Source: JBAXQQ01 sp037131695 (GTDB taxonomy: Bacteria > Armatimonadota > Hebobacteria > CAIYQO01). From it: a stretch of DNA of 64,000 nucleotides. Below, one piece after another: positions 52,350 to 61,633 of the stretch. Position 1 is the first letter of the stretch. Each line of letters opens with the position of its first letter. The stretch is from NCBI GenBank assembly GCA_964638715.1, contig CAZWZF010000007.1, positions 1-64,000 on the forward strand. Direction: 5' to 3'. The notes beneath the pieces were generated by a model. The model saw nothing but the letters and a program-made list of their open reading frames with translations. It did not search any database and was not told where the DNA came from. The position numbers and the translations under genes were made by a program.

Positions 52350-55300
52350 GTAAGTTAATCGCATCTTCTGCGATTAAAGGCGCGCATAAAGTAGTCAAAG
52401 ATGCCGAAGAAATGGTGGCGAAAGCCATTGCGGAAAAAGGCGTTGACTGTGCCGTTGGGTTCCCCAACACTACCTATTACCTGCCGGTGATTTATTCATT
52501 GCTGGGTAAAAAAGTGGAAACGTTGGGCGATATGGAAGGCATTCTGGCAGAATGCCGCAGCCTGTTGCCGCCGATTCCCTCGGAAGGCATCTGGCTGCCG
52601 TATCTTGGCGGAACCTTGGACAGCGGTATGGCTACCCTGTTTGCCTTTGAAATTATCGAAGCTTGCAAATACTTAATCGGTCCCAATCCCGTTGATGGCA
52701 TCTGGCTGGGTGCCGCAGGTGACGTAATTATCCGCGAACGCGGCATCGAGTTCGTTGATGGTTCCGCACCCGGTTTTGCCGCTGTTGTCGGTGCTGCCAA
52801 GGACAAAGAGACTGCCGTTAAAATCGCCCGCGAATTGCAGGAGAAAAACCTGTATATCTTCATGGCCGGCAATGATAATGGCGTTTCATTTGCTGAACAG
52901 TTGGAAGAAGCCGGCGTTGAATTAGGCTGGGATACCCGCCTGGTTCCTTTTGGCAAAGATATCTCCGCCGCTATTTACGCGTTGGGATTTGCCAATCGCG
53001 CCGCGTTGTCATTCGGCGGTGTAAAACCCGGCGACTACGCAGCCAACCTGAAATATAACAAAAACCGTATCTTTGCATTCGTAATGGCAATGGGCGAAGT
53101 CAGTGAAATTGACTACGCTGCCGCCGCCGGTGCGATATCTTACGGTTTCCCAACTATCGCTCATACCGACATTCCGCAGATTCTGCCTACCGGTATCTGT
53201 ACTTACGAACACGTCGTCAGCAATGTTCCTTATGATAAAATGGTCGAGAAATCGCTGGAAGTACGCGGTTGTAAAATTAAAATCACCAAAGTGCCGATTC
53301 CGGTATCTTACGGCGCGGCATTTGAAGGCGAACGCATCCGCAAAGAACAGACTCATGTCGAGTTTGGCGGCAATAAAACTCACGCTTTTGAATATGTCAC
53401 CACCCGTGAAATAGCCGAAATTGAAGATGGCAAAATCACCGTCGTTGGACCAGATGTTGATGATGTCCAGCCCGGCGCGGCATTGCCATTGGCAATCTGG
53501 GTAGAGGTTGGCGGACGCAAAATGCAGTCCGACTTCGAGCCGATTCTGGAACGCCAGATTCACCATTTAATCAATGGTGCCGAAGGCGTCTGGCACATGG
53601 GACAGCGCGACATCATCTGGATGCGCATCAGCAAAGCCGCGAAGGAAAAAGGTTTCACCATCAAGCATTTTGGCGAAATCCTTCACGCGAAACTGCTGAA
53701 TGATTACCCGGCGATTGTTGATAAAGTACAAATTACTTTTTACACTGATAAAGATGAAGTTGAAACCCGACTTGCTGAAGCGCGCCGCGTATACCGCGAA
53801 CGCAACCTGCGCCTGGAATCAATGACCGACGAAAGCGTCGACACTTTCTATTCTTGCCTGTTATGCCAGAGTTTCGCCCCCAACCACGTTTGTGTCATCA
53901 CACCGGAACGCTTGGGCCTGTGCGGCGCCTATAACTGGCTGGATGGAAAAGCAGCGTATGAAATTGACCCGACCGGACCTAACCAGCCACTGACTAAAGG
54001 CGAATGCATCGACCCGGTTCGCGGACAATGGGCAGATATCAACGAATACGTTTTCGTTAATTCAAAACAGTCTATTGAACGTTTCAACGCCTATTCAATG
54101 CTGGAATACCCCATGACCAGTTGCGGTTGTTTTGAAGCCATCGTCGCCTTGTTGCCGGAATGCAACGGTGTTATGATTGTTAACCGTGAATATCCGGGCG
54201 AAACCCCTGCCGGTATGAAGTTCTCATCGCTGGCTGGAAGCACCGGCGGCGGCCAGCAGACACCAGGTTTCATCGGCGTTGGCAAGGCATACATCACCAG
54301 CAAAAAGTTCATCAGTGCTGAAGGCGGCCACCAGCGCATAGTTTGGATGCCGAAAGAACTGAAAGAAACCCTGAAAGAAGACCTGGAACTAATTGGAAAA
54401 CGATTGGGAATTGAAAACTATGCAGATTTAATCGCTGACGAAACCGTCGGCACCGATTCAGCATCAATTTCTGAATATATGAAAAAAGTTAACCATCCCG
54501 CGTTATCAATGTGGGATGTCACTAACCCGTCACCGGAAGCCGCCGCTGTGGATGCCGCGCGAGGCAATGCACCGGCAGTTGTTGAAACACCTGTCGCTGC
54601 AGCACCTGCCGCAAAAGTTGAAGCACCCGCACCTAAAGTTGTCGAACCTGTTGCCGCCGCTCCGGCTCCCGCGCCTGCACCAACACCGGTTGCAGTTCCT
54701 GCTCCAGTAGCGGTTACACCTGCACCTGCAGTTGCTGTCCCGCAACAGACTGATGGCCTCGGTTATGTGATCTCCGTTTTAGACAGAGTGCGCAATGCGT
54801 CGCTGCCGCAACCCGGCAATACCCCGGAACAGCAAATGGCAGCTTTGCAGGTATCAACCGCGGTTAACCTGCTCACCGCTGGCGCAAATATGCTGTTGAT
54901 GTATTCCGGCGCGATGGGGTTAATACCCGGCGCACCGATTGCACAAGCTGTACAAACAACTCCAACAGCACCAATTGCACCCGCAGTTGCTGAAACTGTT
55001 TCAGTGCCGGTTGCCGAACAGGCACCTGCGGTAAACGCCCATGTATTCACAAAAACTTGGGAAACTGCACCGCCAGCAAAAGTAAGAGAAATAACTTCCG
55101 CAAAGATTGAAGTGCCTACATCCATTAAATTACCGGCAGAATCAACCGCGCTGGCTGTCCGCAACGTCGTTTTAGGCGGTTCCGGCACCCGCACGTCATC
55201 GCTGACCCTTGGTGGTTCCGCGGTATTGCCGTTCCGTCATTATGAAGGAAACACCGGCAACATACCCGCCATCGCGATGGAAGTATTCGACTTTCTGCCG

Positions 55301-56074
55301 CGTAATTATCCGCAGTCTCTGCGCGATGCTTATGGCGAAATGCTGAATAACCCGGTTGCCATGGCGAAATATTGCGTTGATGAATTAGGCGCGCAGGCGA
55401 TAAGCGTACGGTTGGATGGCACCCACCCGGATAACAATGACAGTTCACCCGAAGAAGCATGCAATCTGATTAAAGACGTGCTTGCCGCAGTCGGCGTGCC
55501 AATCATTGTCACCGGATGCAATAACTTCGAGAAAAACAACACCGTCATGAAACAGGTTGCCAGTGTATTTGCCGGCGAAAACCTGTTATTGAACTGGGTT
55601 GAAACTGACAACTACAAGACCATCGCCGCTGCCGCCATGGCATATAACCACTGTATCGTCACCCAGACTCCGATTGACGTTAATATGGCGAAACAGTTGA
55701 ACATTCTCACCACCAATATGGGTATTTCACCAGAAAAGATAGTCATCGACCCTCTCACCGGCGCGTTGGGTTACGGGTTGGAATATACCTATTCAGTAAT
55801 GGAGCGCATCCGCACCGCAGCGTTCACCGGCGATACCATGCTGGCTATGCCGATGCTGATAACCCCCGGTTACGAAGTTGCCAAGACTAAAGAAAGCAAA
55901 GCACCGCAGGAAAGTTTCAAATTATGGGGTCCGGAAAGCGAGCGCGGCGCACTATTGGAAATCGCAACTGCAATGAGCTTGCTCAATGCCGGCGCAGATT
56001 TGCTGGTCATGTATCACCCAACCGCAGCGAAAACTGTTAAACGCAAAATCGCTGAAATGAATAAAGTAGATTAA
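52346..56074 (+). CDS. acsB-acsD: Fusion of acetyl-CoA synthase AcsB and CoFeSP small subunit AcsD
   Basis: Residues 1 to about 724 are a full-length bacterial AcsB; the A-cluster cysteines are C504, C507, C516, C526, C593 and C595, exactly two less than the Moorella numbering I recall. Then follows an Ala/Pro/Val-rich linker (about 725-800), a short helical block (804-860), a second linker (to about 905), and a complete AcsD/CfsB barrel (about 906-1242). The two enzymes are normally separate chains. Block 804-857 repeats parts of AcsD itself (see findings). The frame is open without interruption over 1242 codons; the start overlaps acsA (ATGA) and follows ggaggg. Confidence 0.9.
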   Translation: MSKLIASSAIKGAHKVVKDAEEMVAKAIAEKGVDCAVGFPNTTYYLPVIYSLLGKKVETLGDMEGILAECRSLLPPIPSEGIWLPYLGGTLDSGMATLFAFEIIEACKYLIGPNPVDGIWLGAAGDVIIRERGIEFVDGSAPGFAAVVGAAKDKETAVKIARELQEKNLYIFMAGNDNGVSFAEQLEEAGVELGWDTRLVPFGKDISAAIYALGFANRAALSFGGVKPGDYAANLKYNKNRIFAFVMAMGEVSEIDYAAAAGAISYGFPTIAHTDIPQILPTGICTYEHVVSNVPYDKMVEKSLEVRGCKIKITKVPIPVSYGAAFEGERIRKEQTHVEFGGNKTHAFEYVTTREIAEIEDGKITVVGPDVDDVQPGAALPLAIWVEVGGRKMQSDFEPILERQIHHLINGAEGVWHMGQRDIIWMRISKAAKEKGFTIKHFGEILHAKLLNDYPAIVDKVQITFYTDKDEVETRLAEARRVYRERNLRLESMTDESVDTFYSCLLCQSFAPNHVCVITPERLGLCGAYNWLDGKAAYEIDPTGPNQPLTKGECIDPVRGQWADINEYVFVNSKQSIERFNAYSMLEYPMTSCGCFEAIVALLPECNGVMIVNREYPGETPAGMKFSSLAGSTGGGQQTPGFIGVGKAYITSKKFISAEGGHQRIVWMPKELKETLKEDLELIGKRLGIENYADLIADETVGTDSASISEYMKKVNHPALSMWDVTNPSPEAAAVDAARGNAPAVVETPVAAAPAAKVEAPAPKVVEPVAAAPAPAPAPTPVAVPAPVAVTPAPAVAVPQQTDGLGYVISVLDRVRNASLPQPGNTPEQQMAALQVSTAVNLLTAGANMLLMYSGAMGLIPGAPIAQAVQTTPTAPIAPAVAETVSVPVAEQAPAVNAHVFTKTWETAPPAKVREITSAKIEVPTSIKLPAESTALAVRNVVLGGSGTRTSSLTLGGSAVLPFRHYEGNTGNIPAIAMEVFDFLPRNYPQSLRDAYGEMLNNPVAMAKYCVDELGAQAISVRLDGTHPDNNDSSPEEACNLIKDVLAAVGVPIIVTGCNNFEKNNTVMKQVASVFAGENLLLNWVETDNYKTIAAAAMAYNHCIVTQTPIDVNMAKQLNILTTNMGISPEKIVIDPLTGALGYGLEYTYSVMERIRTAAFTGDTMLAMPMLITPGYEVAKTKESKAPQESFKLWGPESERGALLEIATAMSLLNAGADLLVMYHPTAAKTVKRKIAEMNKVD

Positions 56075-56086
56075 GGGAGCAGGAAA

Positions 56087-57433
56087 ATGGCATTAACCGG
56101 CCTTGATATTTTTAAATTGTTGCCAAAAACTAACTGCGGCGAATGTGGCGTGCCGACATGTATGGCATTTGCTATGAAGCTGGCGGCGAAAAACGCTGAA
56201 TTATCCGCCTGCCCTTATGCTTCTGAAGCTGCGATTGAGAAAATCGGCGCGGCAAGCAAACCTCCAATTCGCCTGGTTAAAATTGGCCCGGCAGATATGG
56301 AAGTGCAGGTAGGCAACGAAACAGTAATGTTCCGTCACGACAAAACCTTTGTGCATCCCACCGCGATGTGCGTAGCGTTTTCCGACCTGCAGAATACCGG
56401 CGATATTTCGCATCTGACCGCGGAACTCCGTGAATATTGCCTGGAGCGCGTCGGTGAAGAGTTGCGTATAGAACTGGCACTGGTAGATAACTACAGCGGC
56501 GATGTTGACCCGTTTGTCGCCACTGTGAAAGCAGTAGCAACCGGAACCGGTCGCGGTATTATCCTGAAAAGCAGCAATACCGCAGCTATTGAGGCTGCCC
56601 TGCAGGCATTACCGGGTCAGCGTCCGCTGATTCACGCCGCCACCGCAGAAAATGCTGATGAATTGGCTGCGCTGGCGTTGAAATATAACGCACCACTAGT
56701 CGCATCCGCACCAAATATTGACGCCTTGGCAGTGTTAACCGCCAAGTTGAAATCATTAGGCGTACAGGATATCGTGCTGGATTTATCCGCCGATAATCCG
56801 GCAGCAGCGGTACAGTTGAATACTATTGCCCGCAAAGCCGCGTTGAGGAATGCTTTTGAACCGCTGGGATACCCGGTAATTAATTTCATCACCGACCGCG
56901 ATTTGCCTGACCTGGTGGCAGACGCGTCAACCCTGATGTGCAAATACGCGTCTATTCTGGTTATCGATTCCATGGCATTCCAGGCATTGCTGCCTATTAT
57001 GATGCTGCGCCAAAATATCTATACCGACCCGCAGAAACCGATTCAGGTAGAGCCGAAGGTTTACCCGATTGGCGAACCAGACGAGAACTCACCAGTACTG
57101 GTCACCACCAACTTCTCGTTGACATATTTCATCGTATCCGGCGAAATCGAGAACTCCGGAGTATCATCTCATCTGATTATCGTAGAATGCGAAGGCATGA
57201 GCGTACTCACCGGTTGGGCGGCAGGCAAGTTCACCGGCGAAAAGATTGCCCAGTTCATCAAGTCAACCGGCATCGAGGAAAAAGTGAAAACCCGCAAGAT
57301 TATAATCCCCGGCTATGTCGCTCAAATCAGCGGCGAGTTGGAAGAAAACCTGAAGGGATGGGAAATAGTTGTAGGTCCGCAAGAAGCCTCCGACCTGGCG
57401 CCATTCCTGAAGATACATGCAGCGAAAGGGTAA
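56087..57433 (+). CDS. acsC: Corrinoid iron-sulfur protein large subunit
   Basis: The 448-residue AcsC/CfsA subunit. The N-terminal Fe-S domain has the four cysteines C17, C20, C25 and C42 (NCGECGVPTC...ACPY), the spacing known from Moorella. A TIM-barrel region and the C-terminal corrinoid-binding domain (SSHLIIVECEGMSVLTGWAAGKFTGEKI) follow. Together with the AcsD part of the fused protein it forms the corrinoid protein that carries the methyl group to AcsB. A ggagcaggaa site lies 12 bp downstream of the fused gene. Confidence 0.95.
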   Translation: MALTGLDIFKLLPKTNCGECGVPTCMAFAMKLAAKNAELSACPYASEAAIEKIGAASKPPIRLVKIGPADMEVQVGNETVMFRHDKTFVHPTAMCVAFSDLQNTGDISHLTAELREYCLERVGEELRIELALVDNYSGDVDPFVATVKAVATGTGRGIILKSSNTAAIEAALQALPGQRPLIHAATAENADELAALALKYNAPLVASAPNIDALAVLTAKLKSLGVQDIVLDLSADNPAAAVQLNTIARKAALRNAFEPLGYPVINFITDRDLPDLVADASTLMCKYASILVIDSMAFQALLPIMMLRQNIYTDPQKPIQVEPKVYPIGEPDENSPVLVTTNFSLTYFIVSGEIENSGVSSHLIIVECEGMSVLTGWAAGKFTGEKIAQFIKSTGIEEKVKTRKIIIPGYVAQISGELEENLKGWEIVVGPQEASDLAPFLKIHAAKG

Positions 57434-57485
57434 TAGAAGAGAGAAGAGAGAAATTTCTTCCTTTTTTCACATCTTTATAAAAATC

Positions 57486-57580
57486 GTAGAGACGCACGGC
57501 CGTGCGTCTCTACAAATGAAAAAAATGTAATTAAAAAAACTCCCCTCCTTGCCAAGGAGGGGGCAGGGGGTGGTTGGATA
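57486..57580. repeat. Short palindrome and family B core after acsC
   Basis: A perfect palindrome gtagagacgcac/gtgcgtctctac (57488-57513) can serve as a hairpin terminator. It is followed at 57539 by actcccctccttgcc and aaggagggggcagg, the family B core in inverted orientation. Confidence 0.55.
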
Positions 57581-57624
57581 ATAAATAAAGCCACCTTTTT
57601 GCGATTATCAGGCAAAGATAACTA

Positions 57625-59517
57625 ATGCCAATTGTACGATTTTTACCATCTAATATTGATGTTGATATGCCGGTGGGGACGCTGATATCTGACGCTGCCA
57701 TAAAGGCTGGGTTGGAAGATTTTCATCTCCCCTGCGGTGGTAAAGGTACTTGCGGCCAATGCCTGGTGGAAATTATTGATGGCCATCCCGAAACGGTAGG
57801 ACATTCGCACCTGGAAGATGCCCTGGCGATAAAAGGGATGGTAATGGCGTGCCGCACGAAAATATGCGAAGACACTGTTGTACGCCTGAAAAAGAAACAT
57901 GATGATTCCATGCGAGTGGTGGGAAATACCCACCTGCTGATTCGTGATGATTTGCTGCCGGACAGCGACAATTTATCTCCTACTTATTCAATTATGCACC
58001 TGCAGGTTCCCCCCGCGACTATCGAAGAGCATTACAGCGATTGGCAGCGATTGTCGTACCAGTTGGCAAGCAGCAAACCGGTAACTACTAACGCTGTGGT
58101 ATTGCGCCAGTTGGCGGAATCCCTGCGTGCGGACGGCGGCAAGGTAACCATTACCACCAATGATGAAGACGCGGAGTTGCGAGTGATGTCTATCCAACCC
58201 GGACACGTTGCCGGCATTGCTTACGGCATCGCGATAGATATCGGTACCACCACCTGCGCGGCACAATTAGTAAATCTTACCGACGGCCGTGTGCTGGCAA
58301 GCACCGCATCGTACAATGAACAAATCAGCCGCGGGGCAGACGTTATCAGCCGTATCGATTATGCCCGCACCCTGGAACGCCAGCTTGAATTACGCGATCT
58401 GGTGCTGGATTCACTGAATGCTCTGATAAAAAAACTATGTACCACTACTGGTGTTGATTCTGACGATGTGAAAGCCGCCTTCATTGCCGGCAATACCACG
58501 ATGATTCACCTGCTGCTGGCACTGCCGCCGCGATATATCCGCGAGACTCCATACGTGCCGACCGTTAACACCGTGCCGACCCTTACCGCGTCGGAGGTTG
58601 GACTGGAAATATACGACCTGGCAACCGTCAATTGCGCGCCGGGGGTGGGTAGTTACGTTGGCGGCGATATTACCGCCGGGCTGCTTTGCACCGAATTAAC
58701 CACCAATCACGAAGATGTCTTTTTATATCTGGACATTGGCACCAACGGCGAGATAGTGCTGGGCAATGCCGACTGGCTGGTCACCTGCGCTTGTTCAGCC
58801 GGTCCGGCTTTTGAAGGCTCGGGGATAAAATGCGGCATGCGCGCCACCGACGGTGCCATAGAATATTTCGACATTTCGGATAATGGCGCAACAGTGAAAT
58901 ACGATGTGTTGGGTGATGGAAAACCCGCCGGTGTTTGCGGTTCCGGCCTGATATCGCTATTAGGCGAGATGTTCGTCCGCGGTGTAGTCGACCAGATGGG
59001 ACGATTTAACACCGAGTTGCCCACCGGAAGATTTATTAAAACCAACCATGGCAAGGCATACCTGCTGGTTGCCGGTGCCGATACTGAAAGCGGTAAAGAC
59101 CTTTATATCACCGAGGCTGATATAGAAAACCTGATGCGCACTAAAGCGGCAATTTACGCCGCCTGCGCGCTGATTCTTGATAATGTCGGCCTTGACTGGT
59201 CATCTATCAAACAGGTTTACATCGCCGGCGGATTTGGCCGCTATATTCATATTGACGACGCGGTATTAATAGGATTGCTGCCAGACCTGGATCCGGACAA
59301 GTTCCATTACATCGGCAATGCCGCGCTGACCGGAGCGTTTATCTCGCTGTTGACCCGTGCCGGTCGCGACAAATTAGCCACCATCGCCAATAGCATGACC
59401 TACATCGACCTCAGCAGCGACCCAAAATATATGGACAGCTACCTGGGAGCAATGTTCCTGCCGCACACCAATATGGCGCTATTCCCGACGGTAGCAGCAA
59501 AATTGGCGGAGAAATAG
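57625..59517 (+). CDS. acsV: Reductive activator of CoFeSP (RACo/AcsV)
   Basis: A 630-residue protein with an N-terminal 2Fe-2S ferredoxin domain (LPCGGKGTCGQCLVEI plus MACRTKI) and a C-terminal ASKHA-type ATPase domain, starting GIAIDIGTTTCAAQLV (about residue 205) and with YLDIGTNGEIVLGN and IAGGFGRYIHIDDA further on. RACo re-reduces oxidised Co(II) in the corrinoid protein at the cost of ATP. This corresponds to the acsV gene of acetogens and is in its usual neighbourhood. The ribosome site is weak (gcaaagataa). It is the seventh gene of the run beginning with cooC. Confidence 0.9.
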   Translation: MPIVRFLPSNIDVDMPVGTLISDAAIKAGLEDFHLPCGGKGTCGQCLVEIIDGHPETVGHSHLEDALAIKGMVMACRTKICEDTVVRLKKKHDDSMRVVGNTHLLIRDDLLPDSDNLSPTYSIMHLQVPPATIEEHYSDWQRLSYQLASSKPVTTNAVVLRQLAESLRADGGKVTITTNDEDAELRVMSIQPGHVAGIAYGIAIDIGTTTCAAQLVNLTDGRVLASTASYNEQISRGADVISRIDYARTLERQLELRDLVLDSLNALIKKLCTTTGVDSDDVKAAFIAGNTTMIHLLLALPPRYIRETPYVPTVNTVPTLTASEVGLEIYDLATVNCAPGVGSYVGGDITAGLLCTELTTNHEDVFLYLDIGTNGEIVLGNADWLVTCACSAGPAFEGSGIKCGMRATDGAIEYFDISDNGATVKYDVLGDGKPAGVCGSGLISLLGEMFVRGVVDQMGRFNTELPTGRFIKTNHGKAYLLVAGADTESGKDLYITEADIENLMRTKAAIYAACALILDNVGLDWSSIKQVYIAGGFGRYIHIDDAVLIGLLPDLDPDKFHYIGNAALTGAFISLLTRAGRDKLATIANSMTYIDLSSDPKYMDSYLGAMFLPHTNMALFPTVAAKLAEK

Positions 59518-59560
59518 AAAATCTATAAATTTGGTAATAATTTAACAAGGAGACCCGTAA

Positions 59561-60445
59561 ATGAAAACTCTTTTGGAACGTCTTGCCACTGGCGAGATTT
59601 TAATTTCCGACGGTGCTATGGGCACATTTTTGCAGGCAAAGGGTATGAAACCCGGTGAATCACCTGAAGAATGGTGCATTTCCCACCCGGAAGCTGTAAA
59701 AAGCATCGCTGCCGCTTATATTGCAGCCGGTTCCGACATTGTTGAAACTGACTCATTCGGCGGCACCAGTTTCAAACAGCGCGAATTCGGTTTTGGCGAC
59801 CGGGTAGTTGAGTTCAACGAAGCATCCGCGAGATTAGCTAAAGAAGCCATGGGTGACAAAGGCTACGTCGCCGCATCCGTCGGCCCAACCGGGCAGATTG
59901 TTGAGGACGAGGGCGGAGAAGCAACCGAAGAAGAAATCTACAACGCTTTCAAAGAGCAAATCATCGCCCTTGCCGCCGGTGGTGCTGATGCATTGTGCAT
60001 AGAAACCATGTCATCAATCACCGAGGCAGTTCTTGCTATCAAGGCTGCGAAAGAAAATTGCAAACTGCCGGTTATCGTTACCTATACCTTTGAACCAGGC
60101 AGCCACGGTTATCGCACCATGATGGGCGTAACCCCCGCCCGCGCCGCCGAAGAATCAGTAGCGGCGGGTGCCGACATCATCGGAGCAAACTGCGGCAATG
60201 GCATCATAAACATGATAACCATCACCAAAGAACTGCGCGCTGCGGCACCTAACACTCCGATTCTCATTCACGCCAACGCCGGAATGCCGGTACTGGAAGG
60301 CGATAAAACCGTATTCAAAGAAACCCCATCAGACATGGCATCCCACGTACAGGAATTAATTGATGCCGGCGCCAGCATCATCGGCGGCTGCTGCGGCACC
60401 ACCCCGGAACACATCTCCGCAATGGCAAAGGTTGCCAAGGGATAA
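59561..60445 (+). CDS. Homocysteine S-methyltransferase-family protein
   Basis: A 294-residue barrel of the betaine/homocysteine methyltransferase type: EILISDGAMGTFLQAKG at the start, the zinc-binding Cys in GANCGNGI and the Cys pair in IGGCCGTTPEHI at the end. It has no cobalamin- or folate-binding domain, so a partner must supply the methyl group. It is the last gene of the Wood-Ljungdahl run and ends at a strong terminator. It could make methionine from methyl-corrinoid protein or move methyl groups in the other direction; the sequence does not decide. A good aaggag site is present. Confidence 0.75.
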   Translation: MKTLLERLATGEILISDGAMGTFLQAKGMKPGESPEEWCISHPEAVKSIAAAYIAAGSDIVETDSFGGTSFKQREFGFGDRVVEFNEASARLAKEAMGDKGYVAASVGPTGQIVEDEGGEATEEEIYNAFKEQIIALAAGGADALCIETMSSITEAVLAIKAAKENCKLPVIVTYTFEPGSHGYRTMMGVTPARAAEESVAAGADIIGANCGNGIINMITITKELRAAAPNTPILIHANAGMPVLEGDKTVFKETPSDMASHVQELIDAGASIIGGCCGTTPEHISAMAKVAKG

Positions 60446-60470
60446 TATAAATTCCGGCGAATAATATAAA

Positions 60471-60507
60471 AAAACTCCTGGTTTGATAATAAACCAGGAG
60501 TTTTTTT
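60471..60507. terminator. Bidirectional terminator after the Wood-Ljungdahl genes
   Basis: A perfect hairpin aaaactcctggttt with aaaccaggagtttt, loop gataat, is followed by a T run on the plus strand and, reading the other way, also by T. It can stop both the plus-strand run and the minus-strand gene at 60552. Confidence 0.85.
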
Positions 60508-60551
60508 GTATCGCTATCGTCACCGGGACGATGACGCCACGTTTTCATTCT

Positions 60552-61055
60552 CTACATGAACTTTTCGAATCTTTCTTTGGTGGCTTTGCATATCGGGCAG
60601 ACGGCGGGCGGGTTAGTGCGGGCGCACAGGTAGCCGCATACTTTACAGCGCCATACGGGATATGGCAGCGACGTGATTAATTCATTCTCATGCGAGTCGG
60701 CTTCTTTTGGCTGTACCGGTTCTGCCGGACGGCGTTCCGGGATTGACTCCGCCTGCACTTCGCCTTTTAATACCCGTTCACTGACGTATAATCCACAATA
60801 GCAAACGTCGAATTCGTCAAGGTCATCGTCGCGGTAGTCGCAGGGACATACGATGTCGCGATCGGCGGCGGCATCACCAATGCCAAACCGGCAAGGGCAA
60901 ACCATGTAACCGAATTTTGTATCATTTGCCAGCAACCCTTCGACGATAGATTCTGTCATTTCCATATCGGGGTTCAAGTGATATCCGCTGGCTTCCGCTT
61001 CGTCATTCAGGCGTTTTACCGTGGCAATGACTAATTCGCGGGGAATTTCGCTCAT
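60552..61055 (-). CDS. Ferredoxin:thioredoxin reductase catalytic subunit fused to rubredoxin
   Basis: The N-terminal half is FTR beta-like: C53/C55 (MVCPCRFG), C70/C72 (VCPCDYRDDD) and C85/C87 (VCYCGLY) match the CPC...CPC...CxC pattern that holds the 4Fe-4S cluster and the redox-active disulfide. A spacer then leads to a C-terminal rubredoxin-like domain with C137/C140 and C153/C156 (WRCKVCGY...CPICK). So electrons may pass directly from the rubredoxin domain to the disulfide. Its start overlaps the glutaredoxin gene by 4 bp, which is a natural target or partner. Confidence 0.85.
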   Translation of the reverse strand: MSEIPRELVIATVKRLNDEAEASGYHLNPDMEMTESIVEGLLANDTKFGYMVCPCRFGIGDAAADRDIVCPCDYRDDDLDEFDVCYCGLYVSERVLKGEVQAESIPERRPAEPVQPKEADSHENELITSLPYPVWRCKVCGYLCARTNPPAVCPICKATKERFEKFM

Positions 61056-61330
61056 TTAAATATCTCCCGTAATTCGTTCTCTTTATAGCCAACCAGGCAA
61101 TCTTTTTCATCAATTACCATAGTTGGGAAAGAGCATCGGGGATTCCACTTCATTATAGTTTCGCGGGCAGCTTTCGCTTCCTCTGGAGATAATTTATCTA
61201 CTTCAATACAGTCATAACCAGCGCCTAATTCTTCCAATAAAGCCTTGGCCTTTCTACACCAGCCACAAGTGGTCAATGTATATAATGTTAAACTCACCGG
61301 GCGTTTACCCTCAACAGATTCAATCTTCAT
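61052..61330 (-). CDS. Glutaredoxin-like protein (CGWC)
   Basis: A 92-residue thioredoxin-fold protein with the redox pair in TTCGWCRKAKALLEELG and the cis-proline region CSFPTMVIDEKDCLVGY. This resembles NrdH/glutaredoxin-type proteins. I chose the ATG at 61330, preceded by aggggag; a GTG nine bases upstream overlaps that site. The stop overlaps the FTR-rubredoxin start, so the two proteins are made together and probably form a thiol reduction pair. Confidence 0.85.
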   Translation of the reverse strand: MKIESVEGKRPVSLTLYTLTTCGWCRKAKALLEELGAGYDCIEVDKLSPEEAKAARETIMKWNPRCSFPTMVIDEKDCLVGYKENELREIFK

Positions 61331-61432
61331 CACAAACACTCCCCTATTTTTCTATATTTTACCAAAAAAGGGAAACGATGGGTAGTTGATAGTGTTTTAG
61401 AATAGATTTGTATAAGAACTTTAAAAATGTAT

Positions 61433-61577
61433 AGTCACCGTATGGAAAGGGACGCAAGTCCGGCGGATTTCCCCGAAATCTATCATTTTAACCACTTGCC
61501 AATTAGGAGATTGGCGTTTCCAGGAAGATATCTGTAGTAAATATAGCCGGACTTGCGTCCCTTTCCATACGGTGACT
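61433..61577. repeat. Palindromic repeat family A, copy 4 (complete)
   Basis: Both arms are present: agtcaccgtatggaaaggga at the left and tccctttccatacggtgact at the right are inverted copies, and the next bases (cgcaagtccggc/gccggacttgcg) pair as well. The centre has the conserved aaccacttgccaatt and ggagattggcg. It is the longest copy and has near-perfect arms. Confidence 0.85.
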
Positions 61578-61633
61578 GAATATTTATAACCTATTCTACT
61601 TAAATCGAAAACTGAGTGAATTATGTGATGAAG

